From the NCBI RefSeq assembly GCF_003584125.1, contig NZ_QXFL01000006.1:124001-188000 (forward strand): a DNA stretch of 64,000 nucleotides, given 5' to 3'. Made by a program: the position numbers and the translations under genes. The notes beneath the pieces are model-generated. The model made no database searches. It was not told where the DNA came from and worked only from the letters and a program-made list of their open reading frames with translations. Below, in pieces: positions 17,124 through 25,913 of the stretch. Origin of the DNA: Aurantiacibacter zhengii. GTDB taxonomy: Bacteria > Pseudomonadota > Alphaproteobacteria > Sphingomonadales > Sphingomonadaceae. Position 1 is the first letter of the stretch. Each line of letters begins with the position of its first letter.

Positions 17124-18461
17124 ATGTTCACCTCAACCCACCTGCTGAAGCAACGCCGGTTCCTGCCGTTGTTCTGCACCCAGCTGCTGAACGCCTTCAA
17201 CGACAACCTCTACAAGACAACGATGGTGCTTTTCGTCGTCTACAGCGTCTACAACTCGCCCGACGCCGAAACGGTATTCTCGGGCGCGGCCTCGGCCGTC
17301 TTCATCCTGCCGTTCTTCCTGCTGTCCGCCATTGCCGGGCAACTGGCCGACCTGACTGACAAGGCCAGGATCATCCGCACCGTGAAGGCGGCGGAGATCG
17401 GTATCATGAGCGTGGGCGCATTCGGCCTGTTCCTCGCCTGGGAGGGCATCGCGGTCGAGATGCTCGCCATTCCGCTCCTGATGCTGGCGCTGTTTGCGAT
17501 GGGGGTGCACTCTACCTTCTTCGGCCCCATCAAGTACGCGATCCTGCCGCAGCATTTGGAAAAGGAAGAGGTGCTGGCCGGCACCGGCCTGGTGGAGGCG
17601 GGCACCTACATCGCCATCATGACAGGGACGATCCTGGCCGGGTTCCTGGCCGACCAGGTGGAGATCGCCGCCCTCGCGATCCTGGTTTTTGCCGTGATCG
17701 GCTATCTCACCAGTCGTCAGGTTCCCCCCGCCCCGCCGATGGGAGAGCCGGAGAAGATCGACTTCAATCCTCTTACCTCGTCCTGGCGCATGATTCGCGA
17801 ATGCACCCACAATCGCGAGGTGTTCTACGCGATCATCGCAATCAGCTTCTTCTGGACCATCGGCAGCGTGCTGTTCATCCAGTTCCCGCCGCTGGCCAAG
17901 AACGTGCTAATGGCAGACCCTACGGTCGCCAGCCTGTTTCTGGTGTTCTTCTCGATCGGTGTGGCCGTGGGATCGGTCGCCGTGAACCTGCTGCTGAAGG
18001 GGAAGGTTTCGGCGCGCTATTCCCCCGTATCTGTGCTGCTGATGGCGGGCATGGTCGCGGTCTTCTATTTTGTATGCAAGGCATGGAATGCAGGCCTGCG
18101 CGATACACAACTGATGGATGTGGCGACCTTCCTCTCCTACCCGCTGGCCTGGGCGGTGCTGGGGAGCCTGTTGTTCATCGCGATTTTCGGCGGCATGTTC
18201 GTGGTGCCGCTCTACGCCTTTCTCACCACGAAGGTACCGGCCTCGCAGGCCAGCCGCGCGGTTGCCGCTAACAACATCGTCAATTCCGGGGCGATGGTAT
18301 TCGGCTCGCTGCTGGCGCTGGGATTGAGCGCGGTAGGCGTTCCGCTGGCCGAGCAGGTCCTGCTCAGCGCGGCGATGTGCCTGTTCTCGGTATGGCTTGG
18401 TGCGCGCCTCTACCGCGCCGAGAAGGACGCAGCCGAAGCGCAGCCAGCAATTGCCGAGTAA
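17124..18461 (+). CDS. MFS transporter, lysophospholipid transporter LplT-like
   Basis: A 445-residue protein with about 12 membrane segments. The N-terminus RFLPLFCTQLLNAFNDNLYK and the block FFGPIKYAILPQHL are typical of the LplT / Aas-N-terminal MFS group, which flips lysophospholipids across the inner membrane for reacylation. No acyltransferase domain is fused and none is adjacent, so the substrate is inferred from family only. The ATG at 17124 is chosen because the 25 upstream codons are not family-like. It is divergent from pgsA, which fits a lipid role. Confidence 0.78.
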   Translation: MFTSTHLLKQRRFLPLFCTQLLNAFNDNLYKTTMVLFVVYSVYNSPDAETVFSGAASAVFILPFFLLSAIAGQLADLTDKARIIRTVKAAEIGIMSVGAFGLFLAWEGIAVEMLAIPLLMLALFAMGVHSTFFGPIKYAILPQHLEKEEVLAGTGLVEAGTYIAIMTGTILAGFLADQVEIAALAILVFAVIGYLTSRQVPPAPPMGEPEKIDFNPLTSSWRMIRECTHNREVFYAIIAISFFWTIGSVLFIQFPPLAKNVLMADPTVASLFLVFFSIGVAVGSVAVNLLLKGKVSARYSPVSVLLMAGMVAVFYFVCKAWNAGLRDTQLMDVATFLSYPLAWAVLGSLLFIAIFGGMFVVPLYAFLTTKVPASQASRAVAANNIVNSGAMVFGSLLALGLSAVGVPLAEQVLLSAAMCLFSVWLGARLYRAEKDAAEAQPAIAE

Positions 18462-18671
18462 TCAGGCGATGAAAGTAATGGTGGCCAGGAAGCCCGCGGC
18501 ATAGGTGGCGGCAACCGTTTCGAAATCGTGGCGCGTCAGCCCCAGAGACAGCCTCTTTCGCCAGGGTGCCATCGGCTCGATCTCGTTCGCGCGTTCCAGA
18601 ACGTGCGGCGGCAGGGAGGCCCGGAACGGATGGCGGGCCGATTCAGTGGTCAGGACAAGTGAGCGTCTCAT
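18462..18671 (-). CDS. Small hypothetical protein
   Basis: A 69-residue frame fills the gap between the MFS gene and the TPP enzyme. It is basic and hydrophilic for most of its length and ends with a short hydrophobic stretch (YAAGFLATITFIA). No clear Shine-Dalgarno sequence and no recognised family. Its stop abuts the MFS stop, so the genes converge tail to tail. It may be real because nothing else explains the gap, but support is modest. Confidence 0.4.
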   Translation of the reverse strand: MRRSLVLTTESARHPFRASLPPHVLERANEIEPMAPWRKRLSLGLTRHDFETVAATYAAGFLATITFIA

Positions 18672-18795
18672 GATGCCGTGTTAACGTCTTGGTAACGATT
18701 TGGCTCCCGCATCCCGTGCAATGTTCAATCGCGGGACGGTTGGTAACTCGCGCAACTGGTTGCCGCGCCTTCGCGGCGGGGCTAATCGCTGTGGC

Positions 18796-20451
18796 ATGAC
18801 CAGAACCGCTGCCCGCCTGCTTGTCGATTGCCTTGTCGAACAAGGGGCCTCGCGCGCTTTCACCGTTCCGGGCGAAAGCTTCCTCCCCGTGCTCGACGCC
18901 CTGTCGGATTGCGACGCGATCCAGACCGTGACCTGCCGCCAGGAAGGCGGCGTGACGTTCATGGCCTGCGCCGACGCCACGATGACCGGGCAGCCGGGCA
19001 TTGCATTCGTCACGCGCGGCCCCGGGGCAACCAATGCGAGTATCGGCGTCCATGTGGCCATGCAGGACAGCCAGCCCATGATCCTGTTCATCGGCGATGT
19101 CGACCGCTCCATGCGCGACCGCGAGGGTTTTCAGGAAGTCGATTTTCCCGCCTTTTTCGCGCCGATCGCCAAGTGGTCCGCCCGCATCGATGATGCGAGC
19201 CGCATACCGGAATACATCGCGCGTGCCTGGTCCACCGCGATCAGTGGCAGGCCCGGCCCGGTCGTGCTCGCGCTGCCGGAAGACATGCTGCACGAGGATG
19301 GGATCGAGAGCCCCGTGCGCCCGTCTGTCGTCAAGCCCGCCCAGGCCCCCTGCCCCGATGTCATGGCGACAATGATGGAGATGATCGGCGATGCCGCGGC
19401 ACCCCTCGCCATAGTCGGCGGTGCCGGATGGAACGCGCGGGCAAGGCACTACTTTACAGAATTTGCGGAGCGTATCGGCCTTCCCGTCGCCACCGCATTC
19501 CGTCGTCAGGATGCAATTTCGCCAAGCTCTTCGGTCTACGCCGGCAATCTTGGCTACGGTCCCTCCCCCAAGTTGACCGAGCGGGTGAAAGCGGCAGACC
19601 TGCTGCTGGTCGTGGGCGCTCGCCTGGGCGAAGCGACGACGGATGGCTATTCGCTCATCACGCCGGATCATCCGGACCAGGTACTGATACACGTCCATCC
19701 CGATCCTCAGGAACTGGGGCGCGTCTATCGCACGGACCTTCCGGTCTGCGCCGACATGGCAGAGTTTTCCGAAAGCGCAGCACTGTGGGACGAGAGCGAC
19801 GTGATCGATTTCGACTGCGGTGCCCAGGCCCATGCCGAGTGGCAGGCCTGGAACACCCCTTACGAGGAAGCGCGCTACGATCTCGACCTTGCGCTTGCCA
19901 TGGCAACCTGCCGGCGCCTGCTGCCCGCAGATGCCATCATCTGCAACGGAGCAGGCAACTTCGCTGGCTGGTGGCATCGGTACTGGCCGTACGCGGGATA
20001 CCCGTCGCAGCTCGCTCCCACTGCTGGCGCTATGGGTTATGGCGTTCCCGCAGCTGTGGCCGCGGCCATGCGCGAGCCTGATCGCTGCGTAGTCGCGGCG
20101 GCAGGCGATGGCGATTTCCTGATGAACGCGCAGGAACTGGCGACAGCCGCGCAATATGGGCTGGATTTGCTGGTCATCGTGTTCGACAATTCGACCTACG
20201 GCACCATTCGCATGCACCAGGAACGCGAATACCCGGGGCGCGAAGCCTCCACCCACCTTGCAAACCCCGACTTTGCCAAACTGGCCGAGAGCTTTGGTGG
20301 CTGGGGCGCCCGGGTTGAGAGCAACGCCGAGTTCGACGAAGCGCTGGAAGCGGCATTGCAGAAAAAGGGCATCCGGCTGCTGCACTGTATCACCGATATC
20401 GAGCAGTTGAGCGCCGCAGGCGCCACGGTGAGCGGCCTTAGATCGCGGTAG
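18796..20451 (+). CDS. Thiamine pyrophosphate-dependent enzyme, acetolactate synthase-like
   Basis: A 551-residue protein with the three-domain layout of the acetohydroxyacid synthase/pyruvate oxidase family: the N-terminal PYR domain with activating E27 in VPGESF, the central domain, and the C-terminal PP domain with the ThDP/Mg motif GDGD at 437-440 ending in VFDNSTYG. It would decarboxylate a 2-keto acid. No small regulatory subunit (ilvH) and no ilvC is adjacent, so it is probably a catabolic or orphan paralogue and not the biosynthetic IlvB. Its own terminator follows. Start at MTRTAARLL. Confidence 0.85.
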   Translation: MTRTAARLLVDCLVEQGASRAFTVPGESFLPVLDALSDCDAIQTVTCRQEGGVTFMACADATMTGQPGIAFVTRGPGATNASIGVHVAMQDSQPMILFIGDVDRSMRDREGFQEVDFPAFFAPIAKWSARIDDASRIPEYIARAWSTAISGRPGPVVLALPEDMLHEDGIESPVRPSVVKPAQAPCPDVMATMMEMIGDAAAPLAIVGGAGWNARARHYFTEFAERIGLPVATAFRRQDAISPSSSVYAGNLGYGPSPKLTERVKAADLLLVVGARLGEATTDGYSLITPDHPDQVLIHVHPDPQELGRVYRTDLPVCADMAEFSESAALWDESDVIDFDCGAQAHAEWQAWNTPYEEARYDLDLALAMATCRRLLPADAIICNGAGNFAGWWHRYWPYAGYPSQLAPTAGAMGYGVPAAVAAAMREPDRCVVAAAGDGDFLMNAQELATAAQYGLDLLVIVFDNSTYGTIRMHQEREYPGREASTHLANPDFAKLAESFGGWGARVESNAEFDEALEAALQKKGIRLLHCITDIEQLSAAGATVSGLRSR

Positions 20452-20464
20452 TACGCAACAAAAA

Positions 20465-20498
20465 GGGGCCGCCTCCTTCCGGAAGCGGCCCCTTTTTT
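20465..20498 (+). terminator. Bidirectional Rho-independent terminator
   Basis: Stem GGGGCCGC (20465-20472) pairs with GCGGCCCC (20485-20492) and is followed by six T. The other strand has an A/T run as well, so it can also stop transcripts of the convergent csbD-like gene. Confidence 0.85.
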
Positions 20499-20513
20499 GT
20501 CTTGTACGGCTGC

Positions 20514-20684
20514 TTAGATGTCGTTGCCGAGCTTGCCTTCGACTTCGCCCTTCAGCTGCTGGGCTTCGCCCTTCTTTTCCTGCTTGCGACCTTCGGCACG
20601 TGTCTCAGGGTTGTTCGACTCCTGCTTCACGTTACCGACGGCTTCGTTGGCGTTGCCTTTTACCTTTTCTGTAAATTCACCCAT
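20514..20684 (-). CDS. CsbD family stress protein
   Basis: A 56-residue hydrophilic protein with the CsbD pattern: GEFTEKVKGNANEAVGNVKQ, then a lysine/glutamate-rich middle and LKGEVEGKLG at the end. Members are general stress proteins of unknown biochemistry. The ATG at 20684 has GGAG 8 nt upstream. A near-consensus EcfG promoter lies about 60 nt before it. The longer frame from 20723 runs over the leader and is not family-like. Confidence 0.92.
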   Translation of the reverse strand: MGEFTEKVKGNANEAVGNVKQESNNPETRAEGRKQEKKGEAQQLKGEVEGKLGNDI

Positions 20685-20743
20685 GTTCGTTACTCCATTG
20701 TTCTGCCGGGCTAGCACGACCATCGCGCGCCCTTTAATTTAAC

Positions 20744-20768
20744 AACGGTAACGGACGGCCGATGTTCC
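20744..20768 (-). promoter_or_regulatory. EcfG-type general stress promoter
   Basis: On the minus strand GGAAC (20768-20764), a 16-nt spacer, then CGTT (20747-20744). This is an exact match to the alphaproteobacterial EcfG consensus GGAAC-N16-CGTT. It directs transcription into the csbD-like gene, with a predicted leader of roughly 50 nt. Confidence 0.8.
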
Positions 20769-20771
20769 GAA

Positions 20772-21182
20772 TTAACTCTCTGACATTTTAAGAATTATTT
20801 CCCATTCCTCTGGTCTGATTTCGGCCACGGACAGGCGCGAAAGGCGAACCAGTTCGATCCCTTCAAGCGTTGGTTCTGCCTTGATCGCTTTCAGTGTCAC
20901 GAAGTTGTCCAGCGGGCGAACAGGTTCGACCTTTACCGTTGGCCATTTGCCTTCTGGATCGGTGGGGTCGGTCAATCCGGCCTCGCTCACGCGGGCAATG
21001 CCGACGATCTCCAGCCCCTTGTTGGAATGGTAGAAAAAACACTGGTCGCCCACTTCCATAGCACGCAGGTTATTCGCGGCACGGTGGTTGCGGACCCCGT
21101 CCCAGATGGTCTCGCCATCCTTCACCAGCTGTTCCCAGGCGTACTTGAACGGTTCCGATTTGATGAGCCAGTAATGGGGCAA
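20772..21182 (-). CDS. EVE domain protein
   Basis: A 136-residue single-domain protein of the EVE/PUA-like superfamily (MPHYWLIKSEP start, GVRNHRAANNL, GDQCFFYHSN, PLDNFVTLKAIK). EVE domains bind modified bases in DNA or RNA. The free-standing form is widespread in proteobacteria with no fixed partner. The gene ends 3 nt before the EcfG promoter that serves the downstream csbD-like gene, so that gene can be transcribed independently of it. Confidence 0.93.
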   Translation of the reverse strand: MPHYWLIKSEPFKYAWEQLVKDGETIWDGVRNHRAANNLRAMEVGDQCFFYHSNKGLEIVGIARVSEAGLTDPTDPEGKWPTVKVEPVRPLDNFVTLKAIKAEPTLEGIELVRLSRLSVAEIRPEEWEIILKMSES

Positions 21183-21274
21183 TCCACTCTCCTTTGACGC
21201 GCCGCGTCCCTAGCGTGGGCAATTCTCACGCGCAATTAACCCTATCTTGAAGGTGTTGCGCGATAAGCCCTGCG

Positions 21275-22957
21275 TTGAACTGGGGAAATCGCTTGTTGAA
21301 ACGGGCGTTACAAAAGAAGGCGAAAGCCGCGGACACGAAGATTCGCAGCGCGGAACGCGACATGATCGCGCTCGGCATCGCGACTGCATCTGTCATCATG
21401 TTCGTCGGAACCGGCGGCACCTTGATGCCGCAGATTGCGCGCGCCTGGTTCTGGGGCGGCAGCGCACCCGACATGCTGCTGATAAACGCCGTGCTTCTCA
21501 ACATCGCCCTGCTGCTTTTCGGCTGGCGTCGCTACCGCGACCTGCATGCCGAAGTGGAAGTGCGGCGCCGTGCGGAAGAGCGCGCGCGCGAACTGGCAGA
21601 GCGTGACCCACTTACAGGCTGCCTCAACCGCCGCAGCGGCCCTCCAGCGATGGAGAACCTGCGCCGCTCCGTTGCCGAGACTCAGCGAGAGATCGCGGTG
21701 ATGATGATCGATCTCGATAACTTCAAGCAGATCAACGACCTTAACGGGCACCAGATGGGGGACACCGTACTGAGCACGGTCGCACGCCGGATTGCAGACG
21801 TTCTGCCCGACGAGGCGATCCTGGCCCGGATCGGCGGAGACGAATTCGCCTGCGCACTGCCCTTCGACTATCATGCGCGGGAGGATGTGGACGACATTGT
21901 CGATCTAGTCATCCGGACAGTTTCCGCCCCCATCGAGGCGAACCGGCTGACGGTGGAAGCGACGGTATCGATTGGCGTCGCCCAGTCCGGACGAGCCTAC
22001 GAACCGCAGCAGGTCGCCGATGCCGAGGCGCTGATACACCGCGCGGATATCGCCATGTATCATGCGAAGAAGCGCGGCCGGAATCGCTATTACTGGTTCG
22101 AACCGCAGATGGAGGACGAGCTGCGCTTTCGCAACGAGCTCGAAGCCGGCATTCGCCAGGGCATCGCAGCCGACGAATTCGTGCCGTTCTATGAACAGCA
22201 GATCGACCTCGAAACCGGCAAGCTGTCGGGCTTCGAGATGCTGGCGCGCTGGAAGAGTCCCCGATACGGGATTGTCAGTCCGGAAATCTTCATTCCCATT
22301 GCGGAAGAGATCGATCTCATCAGCGAGCTTTCGGAACGGCTGATCCGGCAGGCGCTGGAAGATGCCAAGGACTGGGATCCCGGCCTTACACTTTCGGTCA
22401 ATATTTCTCCGGTCCAGCTGCGCGATCCGTGGTTCGCGCAGAAACTGCTGCACCTGCTGGTAGAGAGCGGCTTCCCGCCTGCTAGGCTGGAAATCGAAAT
22501 CACCGAAAGCTGCCTGCACGAGAACATAGGTGCAGTGCGTTCGATCGTCTCAAGCCTGAAGAACCAGGGCATCCGGATCAGCCTCGACGATTTTGGTACC
22601 GGCTATTCCAGCCTCTCCCAACTCCGCTCGCTGCCGTTCGACAGGCTGAAGATAGACCGCAGCTTCGTGGCCGAAATGGCGGCTGGTGGTGAAGGCCGGA
22701 CTCTGGTCGAAGCGATCATCTCGCTCGGCAAGGGCTTGTCTCTTCCAGTCACCGCCGAAGGTATCGAGAGCGACGAGGTGCTGGGCCAGTTGAAGGGGAT
22801 GGGCGAGATGAAGGGCCAGGGTTATCTGTATGGCCTGCCCGAAGATGCCAGCACCACCCGCGATCGGCTTGCGAGACTTGGCATGCTGAAGGACACCAGC
22901 GTCTCCGTATCCGCCGAAGCCGTGCAGGCGCTTCACCCGCAGCGCAGGGCCAGCTGA
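21275..22957 (+). CDS. Membrane-anchored GGDEF-EAL cyclic di-GMP enzyme
   Basis: A 560-residue protein with two N-terminal membrane segments (about 30-50 and 65-85) and a short coiled linker. The diguanylate cyclase domain has an intact GGDEF at 187-191. The C-terminal EAL phosphodiesterase domain reads EML at 321-323 and keeps the metal-binding Glu. The downstream EAL residues ITES, DDFGTGYSS, KIDRSF and TAEGIES are present. No RxxD inhibitory site lies five residues before GGDEF. Both activities are plausible. The TTG start is uncertain; other in-frame starts exist before the first membrane helix. Confidence 0.9.
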   Translation: MNWGNRLLKRALQKKAKAADTKIRSAERDMIALGIATASVIMFVGTGGTLMPQIARAWFWGGSAPDMLLINAVLLNIALLLFGWRRYRDLHAEVEVRRRAEERARELAERDPLTGCLNRRSGPPAMENLRRSVAETQREIAVMMIDLDNFKQINDLNGHQMGDTVLSTVARRIADVLPDEAILARIGGDEFACALPFDYHAREDVDDIVDLVIRTVSAPIEANRLTVEATVSIGVAQSGRAYEPQQVADAEALIHRADIAMYHAKKRGRNRYYWFEPQMEDELRFRNELEAGIRQGIAADEFVPFYEQQIDLETGKLSGFEMLARWKSPRYGIVSPEIFIPIAEEIDLISELSERLIRQALEDAKDWDPGLTLSVNISPVQLRDPWFAQKLLHLLVESGFPPARLEIEITESCLHENIGAVRSIVSSLKNQGIRISLDDFGTGYSSLSQLRSLPFDRLKIDRSFVAEMAAGGEGRTLVEAIISLGKGLSLPVTAEGIESDEVLGQLKGMGEMKGQGYLYGLPEDASTTRDRLARLGMLKDTSVSVSAEAVQALHPQRRAS

Positions 22958-22996
22958 GGCATTGCGATAAGCGCGCCGCGCCCCTAGGTGGCGCTG

Positions 22997-23806
22997 ATGC
23001 GCATCAACTTCACCAAGATGCATGGTCTCGGCAACGATTTCATCGTGCTTGATGCGCGAGAGGAAGACCTGCCCGATCTCGGAGCGGAAACCATTCGCGC
23101 CTTGTCCGACAGGACGCGCGGTATCGGGTGCGACCAGTTCATCGTGCTGGAACCCGATCCCGATGCCAGCGTGCGGATGCGCATCTACAACGCAGACGGC
23201 GGTGAAGTCGAAGCCTGTGGCAACGCCGCGCGCGCAATCGGTCTGATGCTGGGCAAACCGGCGACGATTGCGACCGGGGGCGGTCTCATCAGCACCACCC
23301 CTGCAGAAAACGGCATAGCGGTGGATATGGGAGAGCCGCGCTTTGGCTGGGAAGCAATCCCCCTCGCCTATGCCGTCGATACGGACGCCATGCCGGTGGG
23401 CTGGGACATGCTGGAGCAGCCATCGGCAGTGAATGTTGGCAATCCCCATGCGATCTTTTTCGTGCCTGATTGCGATGCCGTGCCGCTGGACGAGCTAGGG
23501 CCGCAGATCGAGCATGACCCGCTGTTTCCGCAGCGCGTGAATGTGAACGTCGCCACTGTAGTGGACCGCAAGACCCTGCGCTTGCGGGTTTGGGAACGCG
23601 GTGTCGGCCTTACCCGCGCGTGCGGCACCGGTGCCTGCGCAACGGCGGTTGCGGCCATGCGGCGCGGCCTCGTCGATCGTGAAGTTTCCGTCGAATTGCC
23701 GGGCGGCCCGCTATCTATCGCCTGGCATCAGGACAACCGCATCATCATGACGGGCCCTGCAACGCAGGCCTTTCGCGGCAGTTTCGAGCTGGATGATTAT
23801 ACTTGA
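22997..23806 (+). CDS. dapF: Diaminopimelate epimerase
   Basis: A 269-residue enzyme converting LL- to meso-diaminopimelate for lysine and peptidoglycan. Two-base catalysis uses C74 (EACGNAARA) and C209 (RACGTGACATA), both present. The start MRINFTKMHGLGND matches the family, with AGGTGG 6 nt upstream. A GTG nine bases earlier is less likely. It starts the tightly packed dapF-mtaB-ftsY-yciB operon, and its stop overlaps the next TTG by 4 nt. Confidence 0.96.
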   Translation: MRINFTKMHGLGNDFIVLDAREEDLPDLGAETIRALSDRTRGIGCDQFIVLEPDPDASVRMRIYNADGGEVEACGNAARAIGLMLGKPATIATGGGLISTTPAENGIAVDMGEPRFGWEAIPLAYAVDTDAMPVGWDMLEQPSAVNVGNPHAIFFVPDCDAVPLDELGPQIEHDPLFPQRVNVNVATVVDRKTLRLRVWERGVGLTRACGTGACATAVAAMRRGLVDREVSVELPGGPLSIAWHQDNRIIMTGPATQAFRGSFELDDYT

Positions 23807-24993
23807 GCCACGCAGAAGCCATTGCGCCCGAGGTAATCTCGCTGGGCTGTCGCCTGAACATTGCGGAGAGCGAGCAAATCCGCACGCTGATTGCCGATGA
23901 AGGCGATGTGGTGGTGGTGAACAGCTGCGCTGTTACCATGGAAGCCGTGCGGCAGACGCGGCAGGCAATCCGGCGCGCTCGCCGGGCACGTCCCGATGCG
24001 CGGCTGCTGGTAACTGGCTGCGCTGCGGACATCGAGCGCGACCAGCTTTCCGCCATGCCCGAAGTCGACGGCCTCATCCCCAACACCCGCAAGCTTGATG
24101 CGCGCGCCTGGAACGTCCCTGCCGGGCCTCCCCCCGCCCCCACCCGGCGCACCCGCGCCTTTATCGCCGTTCAGAATGGCTGCGACCACGCCTGTACCTT
24201 TTGCGTAATTCCGCAAGGTCGCGGACGGAGCCGCTCGCTTGGCGTAGCAGAGGTTCTGCGGGAGGTTGAGCGCCACCTCGAACAGGGCGCACCCGAAGTG
24301 GTACTCACCGGGGTCGACGTAACGAGTTGGGGACATGACCTTCCCGGCACACCCCCGTTGGGTGAACTCGTGAAAGCCTTGCTCGACGAATTTCCGCAAC
24401 TCCAGCGGCTGCGCATGTCATCGCTTGACGGCGTGGAGATCGACCCGCTCCTGTTCGACCTTTTCGCTGGCGAACCGCGCCTTATGCCGCACCTGCATCT
24501 GTCCCTGCAGCACGGTTCGGACCTGATCCTGAAGCGCATGAAGCGTCGCCACCTGCGCCGCGATGCCATCGACCTGGTAAGCCGCCTCAAGCAGGTGCGG
24601 CCCGACATCGCCATAGGCGCGGACCTGATCGCCGGCTTTCCCACGGAAACCGATACGCATCACGCGGAGAACTGCTCCATCATCGAGGAGCTGTCGATTG
24701 TTCACGGCCACATCTTCCCCTACTCGCCTCGTCCGGGCACGCCTGCGGCCCGCATGCCGCAGCTCGACCGTGCCACGATCAAGGGGCGCGCCAGCGAATT
24801 GCGCGCCGTGGTTGCGAAGGTACGCGGCGAGTGGCTGCAGAGCCTTGTGGGCGAATCCCAGTGCGTGCTTATCGAACGCGACGGCACCGGCTATGCCGAG
24901 AACTTCGCACGGGTGGAGGCACCGGCGGGCAGCGTGCCCGGCACCATCCAGTCCATCACGCCCCACGTTCTTGAAGAAGGCCTGCTGAAGTGA
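23803..24993 (+). CDS. mtaB: tRNA t6A37 methylthiotransferase MtaB
   Basis: A 396-residue radical-SAM enzyme that adds a methylthio group to t6A37 of ANN-decoding tRNAs. The N-terminal UPF0004 domain has three cluster cysteines, C16, C42 and C73. The radical SAM CxxxCxxC is C127, C131 and C134 in CDHACTFC. A TRAM-like tail is present. TTG start overlapping the dapF stop (TTGA). MtaB next to dapF and ftsY is the usual alphaproteobacterial order, which supports MtaB over MiaB or RimO. Confidence 0.93.
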   Translation: MSHAEAIAPEVISLGCRLNIAESEQIRTLIADEGDVVVVNSCAVTMEAVRQTRQAIRRARRARPDARLLVTGCAADIERDQLSAMPEVDGLIPNTRKLDARAWNVPAGPPPAPTRRTRAFIAVQNGCDHACTFCVIPQGRGRSRSLGVAEVLREVERHLEQGAPEVVLTGVDVTSWGHDLPGTPPLGELVKALLDEFPQLQRLRMSSLDGVEIDPLLFDLFAGEPRLMPHLHLSLQHGSDLILKRMKRRHLRRDAIDLVSRLKQVRPDIAIGADLIAGFPTETDTHHAENCSIIEELSIVHGHIFPYSPRPGTPAARMPQLDRATIKGRASELRAVVAKVRGEWLQSLVGESQCVLIERDGTGYAENFARVEAPAGSVPGTIQSITPHVLEEGLLK

Positions 24994-25913
24994 GCGAAAC
25001 AAGCTGGTCCCAGAAACTGTTCGGAGGCTTCCGCAAGACCTCCGACCGCCTGTCGGAAAACCTCACCGGCGTTGTGGGCACGGCCAGGCTGGACGATGCT
25101 ACGCTGGACGACGTGGAAGATGCCCTGATCCTTTCAGACCTCGGCCCCAGCGCCGCGGCGCGAATTCGCGCAAAGCTGGCGGAAAAGCGTTTCGGGCTGA
25201 CGATTACCGAACGCGAACTGAAAGAAGCGGTAGCGGAAGAAATCGCCGCGATCCTGCGTCCAGTGGCCGTGCCGCTGGAAGTGACTGCTTTCCCTCGCCC
25301 GCAAGTCATCCTGGTGATCGGGGTCAACGGCAGTGGCAAGACCACCACCATCGCCAAGCTGGGCCACTGGTTTCAGGAAGAGGATTACGAGGTGATGCTG
25401 GCGGCGGGCGACACCTTCCGCGCAGCTGCCATCGGCCAGTTGAAGATCTGGGCCGAGCGCATCGGTGCGCCTATCATCACGGGGCCGGAAGGGGGCGATC
25501 CGGCCAGCATCGTTTTCGACGCGGTGAAGAAGGCGACGGAAATCGGTACCGACGCCCTTATCGTGGACACCGCGGGCCGGCTGCAGAACAAGCGCGAACT
25601 GATGGACGAGCTGGCCAAGATCCGGAAGGTACTGGGCCGCCTGAATCCCGAAGCCCCGCATGACGTGGTGCTGGTGCTGGATGCCACCAATGGCCAGAAT
25701 GCCCTTTCCCAGATCGAGATATTCAAGGAAGTGGCGGGCGTTACCGGCCTGATAATGACCAAGCTGGATGGCACGGCACGCGGCGGCGTGCTGGTGGCGG
25801 CGGCAGAGCAATACGGTCTGCCAATCCACGCCATCGGCGTTGGCGAGACACTGGACGACCTGCGCCCGTTCGACCCCGACCTGGTGGCGCGTGTGATCGC
25901 AGGAGTAGCCTGA
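24990..25913 (+). CDS. ftsY: Signal recognition particle receptor FtsY
   Basis: A 307-residue SRP GTPase: N domain (about 20-95) and G domain with P-loop GVNGSGKTT at 111-119, DTAGR and TKLDGTARGG. It docks ribosome-SRP complexes at the membrane. The long acidic A domain of E. coli FtsY is missing; only a short amphipathic N-terminus (WSQKLFGGFRKTSDRL) could contact lipid, as in other alphaproteobacteria. The GTG overlaps the mtaB stop. Confidence 0.96.
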   Translation: MSETSWSQKLFGGFRKTSDRLSENLTGVVGTARLDDATLDDVEDALILSDLGPSAAARIRAKLAEKRFGLTITERELKEAVAEEIAAILRPVAVPLEVTAFPRPQVILVIGVNGSGKTTTIAKLGHWFQEEDYEVMLAAGDTFRAAAIGQLKIWAERIGAPIITGPEGGDPASIVFDAVKKATEIGTDALIVDTAGRLQNKRELMDELAKIRKVLGRLNPEAPHDVVLVLDATNGQNALSQIEIFKEVAGVTGLIMTKLDGTARGGVLVAAAEQYGLPIHAIGVGETLDDLRPFDPDLVARVIAGVA

